Positions 1 to 11,935 of a stretch of 64,000 nucleotides of DNA are shown here, in pieces; position 1 is the first letter of the stretch, and every line of letters begins with the position of its first letter. The notes below the pieces were generated by a model. It ran no database searches. It was given only the letters and a program-made list of their open reading frames with translations, and was not told where the DNA came from. The translations under genes were made by a program, and so were the position numbers. The stretch spans positions 62,001 through 126,000 of the forward strand of contig JARGXX010000040.1 in assembly GCA_030374765.1 (NCBI GenBank), given 5' to 3'. Source of the DNA: Agarophyton chilense (lineage: Eukaryota > Rhodophyta > Florideophyceae > Gracilariales > Gracilariaceae).

Positions 1-3000
1 CTGGTTCTACCATTTATCATTGGCATTTGCAAGCCCGTATGCAGCTGTCAACAACAACCATAGATTAGTAGATTTCATTCGGCTTTCTTTGGGAGGGCGC
101 ACATAGACATTTCTCTGCGCCTCACCGGTCTGCAAAAATGCAGAGTTTACATCAGCCCTGCAAATGTTCCATCGGAATAAAGATGCTATGGACTCGAGAA
201 TCCAAAGACCTGTAGGTGGACACGTTATACAGTCTTTGCTTAGGACGATCCTTAAGTCATCTTCGCTACCATGAGGTGCTATTCGTGCTTTTAGCTTCAA
301 AGAGCCATCGTCATTACTCTTCATTTTGTAAAGTGTGTGACTATTGATTATATTTGAGTTCGGAAGAACTTCGTCGTGTGTGACAGGGCGCACAGTCTTG
401 ATGAAGGTTTCCTCTTCTAACTTGTATGCATTGAATAGAGGGTATTGGTGGAACCCTTGTGCGTGGTGCTTGAGGAATGGCTTATTCCCAAAATGCTTTA
501 CCATTGACGACTGAACAGCTTTCTCAGTGCTAGTGACTTGTAAATCAGGCAGTGTTGGACTAGAGCTAGAGCTAGCTGTAAGTGCATTGTTGTAGTTCCA
601 AACTTCCTTTATCATATCTAGGAGTTCTTTGTCGCCGTCCTCATAATAGGTGTTTAGACGACCATCTTCGTCTGCTGAATGCACAGTTCCTGGATAAAAA
701 TGCGCAGCCATGGGCCAGAGCACTGAAAAAATGTGTCCAACTGTCGGTTTATCATACGGAGAGTCTTTCGATAGTACATCATCAGCAGCTGCATTCTCAT
801 GATACGATGTAGCCTGGGAGTCAAAAAATCTACTTGGTACTATAGTCCGGACTTGCTTCGGCAGTCGTTACAGGCAACGTGCCTGCAGAACTACGCTGTT
901 CAATAGAGAGTTCATCTACCGAGCCCATTCCTTCCTGTACTAGTTGGGCGAAGCTCTCTTTAGAAAGTGCTGGCCAGGTATCTTCAAAGGCGGCAATAAT
1001 TTCCCGACCCTTGCGTCCTGGAACGGTCACTGAGCGAGCAGCTCTGTTGACTAAGAGGATTGGTTTGGGATCCGTCCACTTTCCTCTCTTTTCATAGTCT
1101 TTCTTTTGGTTGACTTCAACAAAGTCACCAACTGCGATTGGTGGTTCAGTCACAGAATTTGAGCGAAGAATTAGCGCTAGTTTGCGGCGTTCTTGTAGCT
1201 GGTCACGAGCAATGCGAACATCGTCAGGTATAGCAGTTTTGTTAGGCTCGGCGGCAATAGGATTTGAGAAGCCTTTCGCTAGTTCAAATGCAGACAAGGT
1301 GTTGTTACCGTAAAGATCGTTAGAAATACACAGAGGCTTGTATGCAGCTACTTTGGGATCAAACTCGGAACCAGCATCCTCTTTTAGGTTAATAAAGATG
1401 CTGCGAAAGATGTTATGCTTAGACACTATCGCATTTTTCGAGTGCCTGCCAGGAGGCACTCGATGAATCGGTATTCCAAGCTTCTTGGCGTAGCGCTTGA
1501 ACGATCCGACTTGGAAGGCTTTGTCTGCACGAATAGAGTCAGGGTACCAGAACTGGGATAACCAGGAGGCTTCAAAGGCAAAAATAGCCTCTGTAAGACT
1601 TGTTGAAGTTACTACAAGAGCACTTGAATATCTTGTAATTAGATCCATCAAGTGCATTTGCAGCATCTCATCAAAAAAAAGATCGACACATAAAACCTCG
1701 TTGTAGTTCTTAGAAAGGGAACTAATGGAGACCTTGAGACTGGGCTGCGGCACCGCTGCGGAGCGACAAGCAGTGCAGCGATTGATCATTTCCGTGAGCT
1801 ACGACTTTACGGTCTCAATCCAGATTCCATTCCTCTCTAGCAAGAGCTTGTAGTCACTATAGCTTGCATGGCCACATACGTGTTTGTAGGCCTTGTCTAT
1901 AATCTTCTTTACATCACACCATGGTGTGGTGTCAAGAGTTACTGCAGAGGCTCGAAAGAGTAGAGCCGTCATTGCAGTGAGATGTAAAGATTCCCAATGC
2001 CGAGTAGCTAAGGAAGCCATTATTGATTATGGAAAGGTGGTCTCGGTGTCCGTGAGAGACGAACATAAGTGCATTTCTGCCTATGTGCTCGGTATTAGCT
2101 TATCGAGTCACGTTTCTTCCAATGACCCACTGGGGTGATCCGTCTAGAACAAGGTGCTTGATCCGAACTGAATTACCGTGGTCAGATGTCGCAGTGAGGG
2201 CAATTGATCCTAGTATGTGACGTGCTGAACTGGTGTGCCGGCCAGTTCCGTACTGCCAGTGCGTGTGTCCGTTGAGTGCCAGGGGTATGGCATCTAGCTT
2301 CGGGTTAGCTGGCAATCCGATGTGATCGGCTAGTAAGTTCAGTTCTATTTATCCAATTGCGGAGAACGATGCTTCGTCGTCAAGCAGTGGTCCGAGTTCG
2401 ACCAGAGATGTATCGGTACTGGCGGATGAGCTAGTCAGAGTTGCCATATTAAATGAGACAGTCTTCCTCTTAGACTTGTCTCTGCTGTGCTGATCATGGT
2501 AAGGTGTGTTTCCAGTGCAATTAGAGTGACGACCGTTTTCTTTTGACCCAGATGGGGCATCAAATGACTTCATATGCGATGGGAATGAGCCGTCGGGATT
2601 GTGGTTGCTCCTCCAGTGTCCATATTTTCTGCATTCATCACAGGGATACTTTAAAATGGAAGATTGTCCCTTGTAACGGCTTCTGTGACTGCGAAGATGT
2701 TCTCGAGTATGGCTTGTTCTAGCAGAGCTGGCAACAAGCGATCCAATTTCGCTGTTTGGGGAGGTCTTATCGCAGTGCTTAATGACCGAGGCTACTGATT
2801 GATCCGTTATAGAGTTGATAAACTCTTCATTCGACGACTGCAAAATGAGGTTCTCATCAGATGATTCGCCTGCTGCCATAACGGAAACCCGTTTGGAGTC
2901 ATCAATGGCGGAATTATATAGTAGCATTAAAGCAGTAATGCACTCGGGTAGCCTGATAGTAGAAGATATGGAGTTGAACTTTGGAACTTGTGTCGAGAAT

Positions 3001-3402
3001 CGAGACTCGAAGTTCTTCATGGTCTCAGTGCTGCAACGGCGAGTATTCCATAGCATATTGAGCGCGGGAAGCTTCACTTACTATAGAGAGGGCATCCTTC
3101 TGATATATATTGCCCACGAAGAAGTCTACTTCCCAATCTTCAATCAGCTCAGTCTGTGACATTCCAGTGCGAAGATCTTTTGCACGGCCATAAAATTGAG
3201 ATTTGATACAAACAGCCTGCATTGCTGTCGGCATCTTGCTGCTATTAGAGTCTGGGAGAGTTTTGTGAAACGTCTGCCAGAGCTTGACTGCATCTTGATA
3301 TTCTTCCTGGTCACCCCTCCCATCAGTCCATGGAGGGGATCTCACATCCCAGGAGAACTTGGTCCTAGACGAAAAGTTGGCTTAGAATGCTGGGCCCATC
3401 AC
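1..3402 (-). mobile_element. Ty1/copia LTR retrotransposon, family A, truncated by window edge
   Basis: This is a minus-strand copia element whose 3' end lies outside the window. Parts in element order are the primer site (3389-3402), gag (about 2700-3390), a zinc knuckle of C-x2-C-x4-H-x4-H type (about 2610-2660), a protease-like segment with a DDEAS core followed by QWVIGRNVT (about 2100-2400), integrase (about 830-1790) and the start of reverse transcriptase (about 1-560, with SHTLYK, LKARIAPHG and SAFLQTG). The order INT before RT is the copia order. The protein is clearly related to family B at 6312 but is a different family. It is a fossil with several breaks. Confidence 0.88.
3389..3402 (-). 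other. Primer-binding site, half initiator tRNA-Met type (family A)
   Basis: On the minus strand the segment contains ATGGGCCCAGC, complementary to the anticodon stem-loop of eukaryotic initiator tRNA-Met. Drosophila copia is known to prime from a half tRNA-iMet in this way. It sits just upstream of gag, where a primer site belongs. It differs from the family B site by one base. Confidence 0.7.
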
Positions 3403-5097
3403 TAAAAAAAATTAGACTGCGCCTTCGTGCTTGGTCGAGCTAGTCGACTGAGAACGACAAATTCAAGTGCTTTCTGTCAGTGTAAAACAAATTCCACATT
3501 GAGAGAGAGGTCTCTACCTCTTCCCGCTGGTTTACCAACTACAAACATGGTGATTTGTAAGGACACACAATTACAACATATAAGCGTGCGCAATACATTA
3601 CAAAAACTGTTGCCACGAAATAATATCAACGAGTCACGGTACAGCCATGAAGAATACAAATACGAAAAGATGGGGCGGTTGCATCAAGAGAAGGTCAGTT
3701 TCATCAACCTACCATTCTAATAGAAGCATTCACGTTAGTCGGTTATCACAGTTTTTATGAATATAATCCGTTCATTGTAACAATTCCTATCATTGTCGAT
3801 GACAGTACACATTCATCTTTAGTGCTCAGTCTGCTTTTTCCCTTAATAAGATTTCTACACCAATCGTGCATTTGACTAACTTTACTTCTTCAATCAACAC
3901 TTTTCTTTGAAAAACAAAGTATTGAGAGTGCTACCAAATAAAAGAAGAAGCTTATTTATCTTCGTAATCATCTTCGAGAACTCATACAAGTGCGTACGTT
4001 AAGTTTTTTTCAAACTCTTTGTAAGATTTTAAGTTGTGGTCGAGATCTGTTTGGCTACGTTTCCCCTTTCCAAAACAGTTTTAACACTACAGTCAAAGAA
4101 CGTGGTATTTCTTTGTCATCGCAGATATTTCGAAATATTTACAGTGCTTCCTTCCAGTTATCAGTAGTTGTTTCGTTATGAATATTTAAAGGAGCCTGCC
4201 AATTTGGGCAAACTGTATATCAGATGAGACGTTCAGTCTAACCAGAGCTAGGGCTGCCCGCACATGGGAAGAGAGGCGGCCTGAGCCGGAAGCAGCCACT
4301 AGTATTGCGTGCTTTTTCTCAGCCGTTCCACTGGCTTTGGCTCAGCCGTGCCATCGTCTCATAACTCGCTTCGGCACGAGAACTCTCAGTAAAAATAATA
4401 GAGAAAGCTGGCCGCTGCTTCCAACTGCGAACAGATCCAGCACTGTTTGTGCAGCCAATGAGAAAGGATCCACTGACGTCTTTTCATTGGCTGCCCGCCG
4501 TAGTAGGAACGGTCAGGTGGTCGCCGGCGCCTCCACTTAATGAGCCCGAGAATCGCGACGCTCCCGTACTTAATCCCGGACTCTGTTCACATCCTCGTAT
4601 GGTGCGACTCACACATCTTCAGTCGTAGCTTCAGTCTCAGCTTCACTCACAGCTTCAGCCGCAGCTTCAACAGCACCTCGAGCAAATAGCTTCAGCGGGT
4701 TTTTTCAGTGTTCCCAAGCGCGACTCAAACAACTATCTCAGTCGCAGCTTTAACAGCAGCTTCAGCTCCAGTGTCAGATTCTTCAGCCAAGGAAATGTTT
4801 GAGCTTTTGCCTTCGTATCGTCTTTCGGACGAAATACCCATGAAAGCACCCAGAGACCAATAGCCCATTTTACAAGCCGAGGGGATGCTTCGGCTATGAG
4901 ATGCTCGCTTGAGCTTTACCATCTTGTGAATCTCAGAACTGCCCTCGGTTGTAATCGGATATGTACATTTCTACGGAGCGCTACAACTATCTACTGCACC
5001 AAACTCACCTTCAGACCTCCATGTCGTCCCCATCGGCACCTTGCGACACATTACCATCTTCCGCATCTCCTGAATCGGTCTCTGTACTGCTCATAAC
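3403..5097. other. Gene-free stretch; presumed family A LTR in its first part
   Basis: The 5' LTR of the minus-strand family A copia should begin right after its primer site, at about 3403, and run a few hundred bases. Its outer end could not be fixed because no second copy is in the window. From about 3720 to 4190 the DNA is AT-rich with no convincing coding. From about 4930 on it matches 33430 onward, the edge of a large duplication. Confidence 0.5.
4610..4775. repeat. Degenerate short tandem repeat of CAGCTTCA type
   Basis: The motif CAGCTTCA and one- or two-base variants recur about ten times in 165 bp. Spacing is mostly 6 to 14 bp, with interruptions. No coding role is apparent. Confidence 0.6.
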
Positions 5098-6027
5098 TCA
5101 ACTTGATCTTCCGATGACTTCTTGTACCTCCCGCCGCACTGCGGTACATCTTGCGTCGGCAACCGGCCCGTCGAAACTCAGTGGTCGATACTGTTTTCTC
5201 TCCCGGCTTCTGTGACTCACTGCAACATTTCCGATAGGACTTTCCCCAAAGGCGAATGGTGACCGAGTACCCGGTGTCATTGAACCCAGATCGTTGCCTT
5301 GACTTCTCCGCACGCTGTGCTGTCAACTCAGAGCCATATTCCTCGTGGACGGTGACATGGGAGAAACAAAAATCGATCCGATTTGTTTTGGGGATCTTTG
5401 TGTCTTCATGATGCGCATAGCACTCTGCAATAATTTACGATCAATATCCCCAAACATTTTCTTTTGTTCCCTTCCCTGACGGCGGCTTGCCCGTCTGGAA
5501 AGGTCATTCAAACCTTCTGAAGCTTGGTCGTCTGCCTTACTTGCTCGCAATGCTTCCGCTAATCTCTTTGCATCTCGGCCTTCAATATCTTCGCCCGTCA
5601 GTACGATGAAGTTGCTCATGTAAGGCACAAACACTTCGTTATAGAAGCGAATGATATCGCCTGTCTCTTCAGTCGTCGATTCCGGTCGTGGCCCACTATC
5701 ATCTGCAGCATCTTCCGCCAACAAATGCCCGAAATCTCCGAGAAAAATGTTATGGGACACTGGTGGAGAATTGCTCCGAAATGTGGGATCACTTGTGTGC
5801 TCCAATTGATTGTAGTGCCACACGATATGGCGGAACTGCAGTTGGATATGTTGGATCTGAGCCACGCCATCTATCACAAACAGGATGATCAAGTCAATAT
5901 GTCTGTTGACTGTCAAATTCCATCTGCACCACAGAGCATACTGCACGCTTTTCCACACTGCCGAACGAAGGTTGGTTTGGGTGTCCAAATCAGGGGATCG
6001 CAGGCAAGAGAGAGAGAGCATTGCTAA
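5098..6027 (-). pseudogene. Retinoblastoma-related (RBR) gene, C-terminal half, copy 1
   Basis: RB-family proteins are nuclear pocket proteins that bind E2F/DP and repress cell-cycle genes. This fragment covers most of pocket domain B and the C-terminal domain. Seen in order are NRHIDLIILFVIDGVAQI (cyclin-fold helices of box B), FRHIVWHYN, DIIRFYNEVFVPYM (end of box B), then GSIFVSPMSP and FAFGESPIGNV, matching the conserved RB C-terminal elements (YISPLKSP and VSIGESF in human RB). A CGA-to-TGA change near 5321, relative to copy 2, stops the frame after NMALS, and the rest of the C-terminus follows in the same frame. It retains seven residues (QLQFRHI region) that copy 2 has lost. Upstream it joins an unrelated helical-repeat fragment. 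The family call is strong; whether any transcript is made is unknown. Confidence 0.82.
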
Positions 6028-6311
6028 GCAACGAGTGCGCGCGGTTGGCAGCGTGCCGGGGCATTATGCGGGCGTACTGCTCGTCGCGCAAGACCGTGAG
6101 AAGGGTTTCGAGTGCATGGTTGGGTTTGTTGAGCAAAGAGACGGCGTCCATGACGGCGCACATGAGCGTGGTGTGATGAGCGGTGAAGTTGGGCTGATCG
6201 GATGCGCGCAGGGACGAGAGCAAGTCGAAAAGTAGGGTGGCGACTACTTCAAAGTGATTTTCGTGAGGGTGATGGAGCACGGCAAGAAGCGCGGAAAGGA
6301 TGGCGTGCGTA
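6006..6311 (-). pseudogene. HEAT/ARM-like helical-repeat gene fragment, copy 1
   Basis: The fragment encodes paired amphipathic helices (ILSALLAVLHHP, VVATLLFDLLSSL, MCAVMDAVSLLN, ALETLLTVLRDEQ) typical of an alpha-solenoid. I do not recognise the parent protein. The copia LTR begins directly at its upstream edge, so the insertion or a later rearrangement truncated it. Downstream it runs into the RBR fragment across a CT-dinucleotide run near 6005-6020. The number of CT units sets whether the two parts share a frame, and in this copy they do not. Two further copies lie at 32953-33370 and 34494-34799. Confidence 0.5.
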
Positions 6312-6536
6312 TGAATGTCGACAGCTAGTGACAGGATGCCATGTAATGCGCACGCGAGCACTTACGTGCTCTGACGCCCGTTCCAACTTGCATTCGTAGT
6401 TAGTGCCTTTACATGAGCAATTACTATTGTCTACATAAACACAGCAAGATGAATCTGCAGGTCATCTGACTACACGGACGCCGGGGCACCCAAGTTGTCT
6501 AAGAAACATAGCTACAGTTGTTACCCCGCTCAATAC
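6312..6536 (+). repeat. 5' LTR of copia B copy 1
   Basis: It starts with TGAATGTCGACAGC, and the same start recurs at 22433 and 34800. The outer boundary is set by comparing the different flanks at 6311 and 22432. The inner boundary is set by the primer site and is good to a few bases. Confidence 0.8.
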
Positions 6537-6539
6537 TTA

Positions 6540-6553
6540 GTTATGGGCCCAGC
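6540..6553 (+). other. Primer-binding site GTTATGGGCCCAGC (half tRNA-iMet)
   Basis: Fourteen bases are exactly complementary to the anticodon stem-loop of initiator tRNA-Met (GCUGGGCCCAUAAC). This is the copia-type internal tRNA primer, not the usual tRNA 3' end. Identical sites follow the LTRs at 22661-22674 and 35028-35041. Confidence 0.85.
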
Positions 6554-6954
6554 ACCAGCCTCATCCTCCGGCACGCGCAGCCGTCCACGTTTTTCTTAGG
6601 ACCTGAAAAACGTCCTGTGGACTGACGGCAAAGGCAACCAGGAAGATTACGCAAAGTCAGTGGCACTATAAGACTTCATTTCACGAGAAATTGCCCGACT
6701 CAAAATCGAGCAAGATAGCGTTACCGCTTCGCAGAACAATTCTGAAGAGCCAGCTGTATGGAAGGTCTCGAGATCTGCGTTCTACGATCAGTGACGAAGA
6801 TGTTGCTTCAGATGAAGAAGCCGACAAGATCGTCAAAACCATCTATAAGTGAGATTCGCTGTCTGTTGTCAGTGAGGTTTATGGGAACTTTATCACGCTT
6901 CTGAATATGAAGCGCTCCGGCAATTAAACGTTCCCCAATTTCGAACTTAGATTA

Positions 6955-9272
6955 GATGCTTCGGCGTCTAAGTTTCACGCTCAATCTGAATCCGCCAAGT
7001 TGCCAGAGTCGCTGACAGCCTTCATGCTTTTGAAAAACTCAGCTGTCGACAATGGGCAGCGTGTCTCGGTGCTTGCGGCGACATCAACGAACAGCACTTT
7101 GACTGCTACTGCGACGACGACGGATTACCTCAACACTATGTCGTATGAGAAAATGGCGTCTGTCTTTCGCCAGTGTGATGAAGTCCCTCATGCACACTCT
7201 ATCGGCTCCCCACAGCCGCTTTCAATCGCTGCCAATGCAGCACAGCTCCTGCCGCGCAACTAGAACCGCCCCGACCGTCGCAACAAGGGTAGACTCCTTT
7301 CCATGCGCTATCCTTGTGACATTTTCAAGAAGTTTGGTCAACGGAAAAAGAACCACAACCCGGATGGTTCCTTACCCTCCCATGTGCGCTGCCTCGACTC
7401 CCCAGCTCCATCGCTGAACACGTCGCCGCCGAACAAGTATGGACAGCAGAATGATGCCCCGAAGAAGGTTGTTTCTTTTAACTGTGCCACCATGACCAGT
7501 TCAACGGCAGCTGTCTCCGCAAATCCCGCGCCTGCCCGTCTCGGTCCTCTCCTAGATGACGGCGCACCGTACAGTGCCAGCGGACAAGTCGAGCTGCATC
7601 TCCTGTCTATCGAACTCGGATTGGCTCCCGACACTCCACATGAAACGATTCCTGCATCGCTCAACGGCCACACCAGGTAGCAATATGACGTGGGTGCTCA
7701 TGCAAGCCTCCAGCGCAGCATTCTTGGCTAGATAGTCCTGCGCGCCAAGTCTGACCTCGGAAATGACATCAACATCACCCACTTAGTGCTCGAAGGATCA
7801 TCGCAGTGGGTGATCGGGAGAAATGTCACCCCCAAGGCGAACATTGTTCATTTTGGTATGAACGCTCTGTGCTTCGATGCCAACGGCGCGAACGATTCTT
7901 TGAAAATCGTTGATGACGGCTTCCTATCCTATATCTCTGTAGAACGCTTCGCATCATCCAAAGGATACCTTGTATTTACTCTCTACTGTCTGTCCGCTGT
8001 TGCGCTCGAGAAGTCGCCGTGGGGCGATGTGGAGGCTATCATTGACAATGTGCACGCGCATGTTTGCGGCCACGCCTGCTTTTCGGACTTCAAACTCTTG
8101 CTAAAGCGCAACAGATGCTTCGGCGTCTAAGTTTCACGCTCAATCTGAATCCGCCAAGTTGCCAGAGTCGCTGACAGCCTTCATGCTTTTGAAAAACTCA
8201 GCTGTCGACAATGGGCAGCGTGTCTCGGTGCTTGCGGCGACATCAACGAACAGCACTTTGACTGCTACTGCGACGACGACGGATTACCTCAACACTATGT
8301 CGTATGAGAAAATGGCGTCTGTCTTTCGCCAGTGTGATGAAGTCCCTCATGCACACTCTATCGGCTCCCCACAGCCGCTTTCAATCGCTGCCAATGCAGC
8401 ACAGCTCCTGCCGCGCAACTAGAACCGCCCCGACCGTCGCAACAAGGGTAGACTCCTTTCCATGCGCTATCCTTGTGACATTTTCAAGAAGTTTGGTCAA
8501 CGGAAAAAGAACCACAACCCGGATGGTTCCTTACCCTCCCATGTGCGCTGCCTCGACTCCCCAGCTCCATCGCTGAACACGTCGCCGCCGAACAAGTATG
8601 GACAGCAGAATGATGCCCCGAAGAAGGTTGTTTCTTTTAACTGTGCCACCATGACCAGTTCAACGGCAGCTGTCTCCGCAAATCCCGCGCCTGCCCGTCT
8701 CGGTCCTCTCCTAGATGACGGCGCACCGTACAGTGCCAGCGGACAAGTCGAGCTGCATCTCCTGTCTATCGAACTCGGATTGGCTCCCGACACTCCACAT
8801 GAAACGATTCCTGCATCGCTCAACGGCCACACCAGGTAGCAATATGACGTGGGTGCTCATGCAAGCCTCCAGCGCAGCATTCTTGGCTAGATAGTCCTGC
8901 GCGCCAAGTCTGACCTCGGAAATGACATCAACATCACCCACTTAGTGCTCGAAGGATCATCGCAGTGGGTGATCGGGAGAAATGTCACCCCCAAGGCGAA
9001 CATTGTTCATTTTGGTATGAACGCTCTGTGCTTCGATGCCAACGGCGCGAACGATCCTTTGAAAATCGTTGATGACGGCTTCCTATCCTATATCTCTGTA
9101 GAACGCTTCGCATCATCCAAAGGATACCTTGTATTTACTCTCTACTGTCTGTCCGCTGTTGCGCTCGAGAAGTCGCCGTGGGGCGATGTGGAGGCTATCA
9201 TTGACAATGTGCACGCGCATGTTTGCGGCCACGCCTGCTTTTCGGACTTCAAACTCTTGCTAAAGCGCAACA
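6955..9272 (+). repeat. 1159-bp tandem duplication inside copia B copy 1
   Basis: The unit 6955-8113 is repeated directly at 8114-9272. By eye only one base differs between the units, near 7897. The junction joins AACA to GATGCTTCGG with almost no shared bases. Copies 2 and 3 of this element have a single unit, so the duplication is specific to this copy and recent compared with the breaks shared by all copies. Confidence 0.93.
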
Positions 9273-11488
9273 AGCTGTGAAACCGCACTGTCGCCCAGTA
9301 CGTGGCAGACATGGTGTAAGATTGCACATCCTGTCGGTCTGCTGCCGTTCCACCTCCAACAAAGAAGGTGTCGATCAGCTCGTTGAACTCGACATTCAAC
9401 GACCTCTTATGCAATTGATCAATTGTTTCTGGATCGATTTTGCGTGCTACATTCAATGGACAATGTCTCCCGGCACTCCACTGCCCACGTGGTCAAGTCC
9501 ACGTCTATGCAGGAGGCAGTTACCGGGTTCAAGGCAAGTAGGGTGGCTCACTTCTGGCACCCACAAGCCAACAGAGGGGACAAAGCGTTTCTCCTTGGAG
9601 CATTTCGAGATCATTGCAAGCAGCTTCACATCCCGCTTCATGCCGTGCCGCCCCGTCGCCATGCTAAAAACGCAACTGAGTGAAAGAATAACATCATTCG
9701 CAATGTTTTCTTGAGACTCAAGTCGGCAGCCAGCGCAGACTTCAACGCTGACAGCTCTGCTTACATGGCTGTAACAATAAGCAATGACTTACATGGTAAT
9801 GACATTATGTCAGCATTCGAGATGGCACAAGGCTTCACAAAACCCATCAATAGCAAGCCCCATGACAATGTACTCCCAGCAGACGTGGTAGAAGCCCGCA
9901 AAAGGTTTATCGCTCGTCGCAAGCTACGTCGCATCCTGAAGTCCAAAGATATCAATGACATACCATTCACCGCTGGCGACCTCTTCGAAGTGTATGTCAA
10001 ACAGGAAGTTGAGAAGCGCGGACGATGGTCGCTCCCCAAAACAGTGACATCAGTCAACGCCGACAGCCGAATTGTCACTGTGCCTGGAAAAGCTGGAAAG
10101 GAATTGACAGCCGCTTTTGAGGATACGCGCATGGCAATCCCTGACATGAGCTTCGCAAAGCTTTTGTAAGACGTTATTGATGCCCTGGATGACATGAATG
10201 ACATCGAAAGCCCACATGAATTCAATGAAAACTGCGAACCGACTCCTGACACTGCGGCTGCCGACACTGATTTTGGCACATATGCATTAGAAGACGATGT
10301 CACTGACAGCATAGGTGACAGATTCGAAATCTTCTGGCCGTTAGAGGACCAGTATTATTCCGTCACTGTGCATTCTGCCGTGGACTACGGGCTCGTCAAT
10401 TTTTCACTTTGACGACGGCGGCAAGGAAGTGCTGGACTTGTCCAAGGAGGTTTGGAAATTTTCCATTGCCATTCCCACCAGCTCAGTGACAACTACAGTG
10501 CCACCATCTCTTGTAAATCAAGAAGCTTCCGTGCTCAACCAAATGCTTGAATTTTTTGGCAACAAGCCCTTCCTCCAGCATCAAGCTCAGGGCTTTGAGC
10601 AGTATCCAGTATACAATGCATATACCAAGGAGGAAGATAGCTTCCTCAAAACCGGCCAGCCTGTGCTTCGTCGCCATGTCCCACCTAGCGCCAGAATTAT
10701 CTCCAGCCATACCCTCTATAAGGTGAAGCATAATGAAGACGGCTCTTTGAAGCTGAAGGCCAGGATCGCCCCCTATGGGAATGAAGACTACTTGAAAGAC
10801 ATGCTGAGCAAAGACTGTGCAACCTACCCGCCCACAGGTTTACGCATCTTAGAATGTATCGCCTCCCTGCAAGGCTGGAACCTCGACAAGACCGACGTCA
10901 CCGCAGCCTTCCTCCAAACTGGCAAAAGGGCAGGGCGATGTTTATGTTCGCCCGTCAAAAGAGAGTAAGATGATGTCAACGCACGTATGGCTCCTTCTTG
11001 CGGCTTCCTACGGTTTGTTGAATGCCAAGGCAAAGTGGCAGCACGCATCGGACGAGGTAACGGAGAACATCGGTCTGATACAGTGCACTCATATCCCGCA
11101 ACTTTTCTGTCAGAAGGCTAACGGCAAACTTGTGCTACTTGTAGCCAGGATTGTGGACAACCTCAAAGAAACCGGTGCCGATGATCGTGCTCATCGATTT
11201 CTAACTGCATTCAACGATCGCTTTAAGTTCGTTGTGGTCAATAATGGTTCAGGGAAGCTGAGGTTTTTCGGCATTAACACCATTCAGCATGAAGAACTCT
11301 CCATCGAAACCAACGCTGAAGATAAGATGAACAGTATCATGGAATACCCAATCACCCGCATGCGCCGCAAAGAGTCCGATCAGTGCATGAAAAAGATCGA
11401 GAAAGCTGAGTTTGCATCCATCAACAGCTCGTTGAGCTGAATTGGAACAGCTGCCTCCCCACTTTGTTCCTTCTACAGTAGTCACCTT

Positions 11489-11935
11489 TGTGAAGGAGCG
11501 ATAATAACGGTTGAGCCCGGTAAGCTGCCGGGCCCTGGGGGATCTTGGAGGTGACACGTGTACGCGTCGACCTCAGGTGGACTCATGTAGATTATTTTTT
11601 TAATTTAATTTGTGTAATAGATTAGCACTACAGTGCCAGGGAGATCTCAGCGCCTCGCCAGTACTATTTACTTGCCTCGAGTGACGCTTGTCTCTTAGAG
11701 TACGGTAGGCACCGTTAGGATACTAAATAACCCCCTTTGGTATATAAGTTCCACCCTTTGGTTTTCAAGCCATCGTTTTCGTAGCTCCAACCTGTAGGAC
11801 TACGCAGTAAACGCCAGCCCATTTCACCGAGTACTCTGGGAGTGCCTCCGTCAAGGATTCGAACCTTAGGACCCGCTCTATTACGCTACCACCAGTCGAG
11901 ACCCGTAGGCTGCCTTAACCAGTCATTGCGTTACA
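11489..11935 (+). repeat. 5' LTR of the nested chromovirus
   Basis: This 447-bp LTR runs from TGTGAAGGAG to GCGTTACA and contains a TATATAAG box near 11741. It aligns along its whole length with 21302-21747. Confidence 0.92.
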
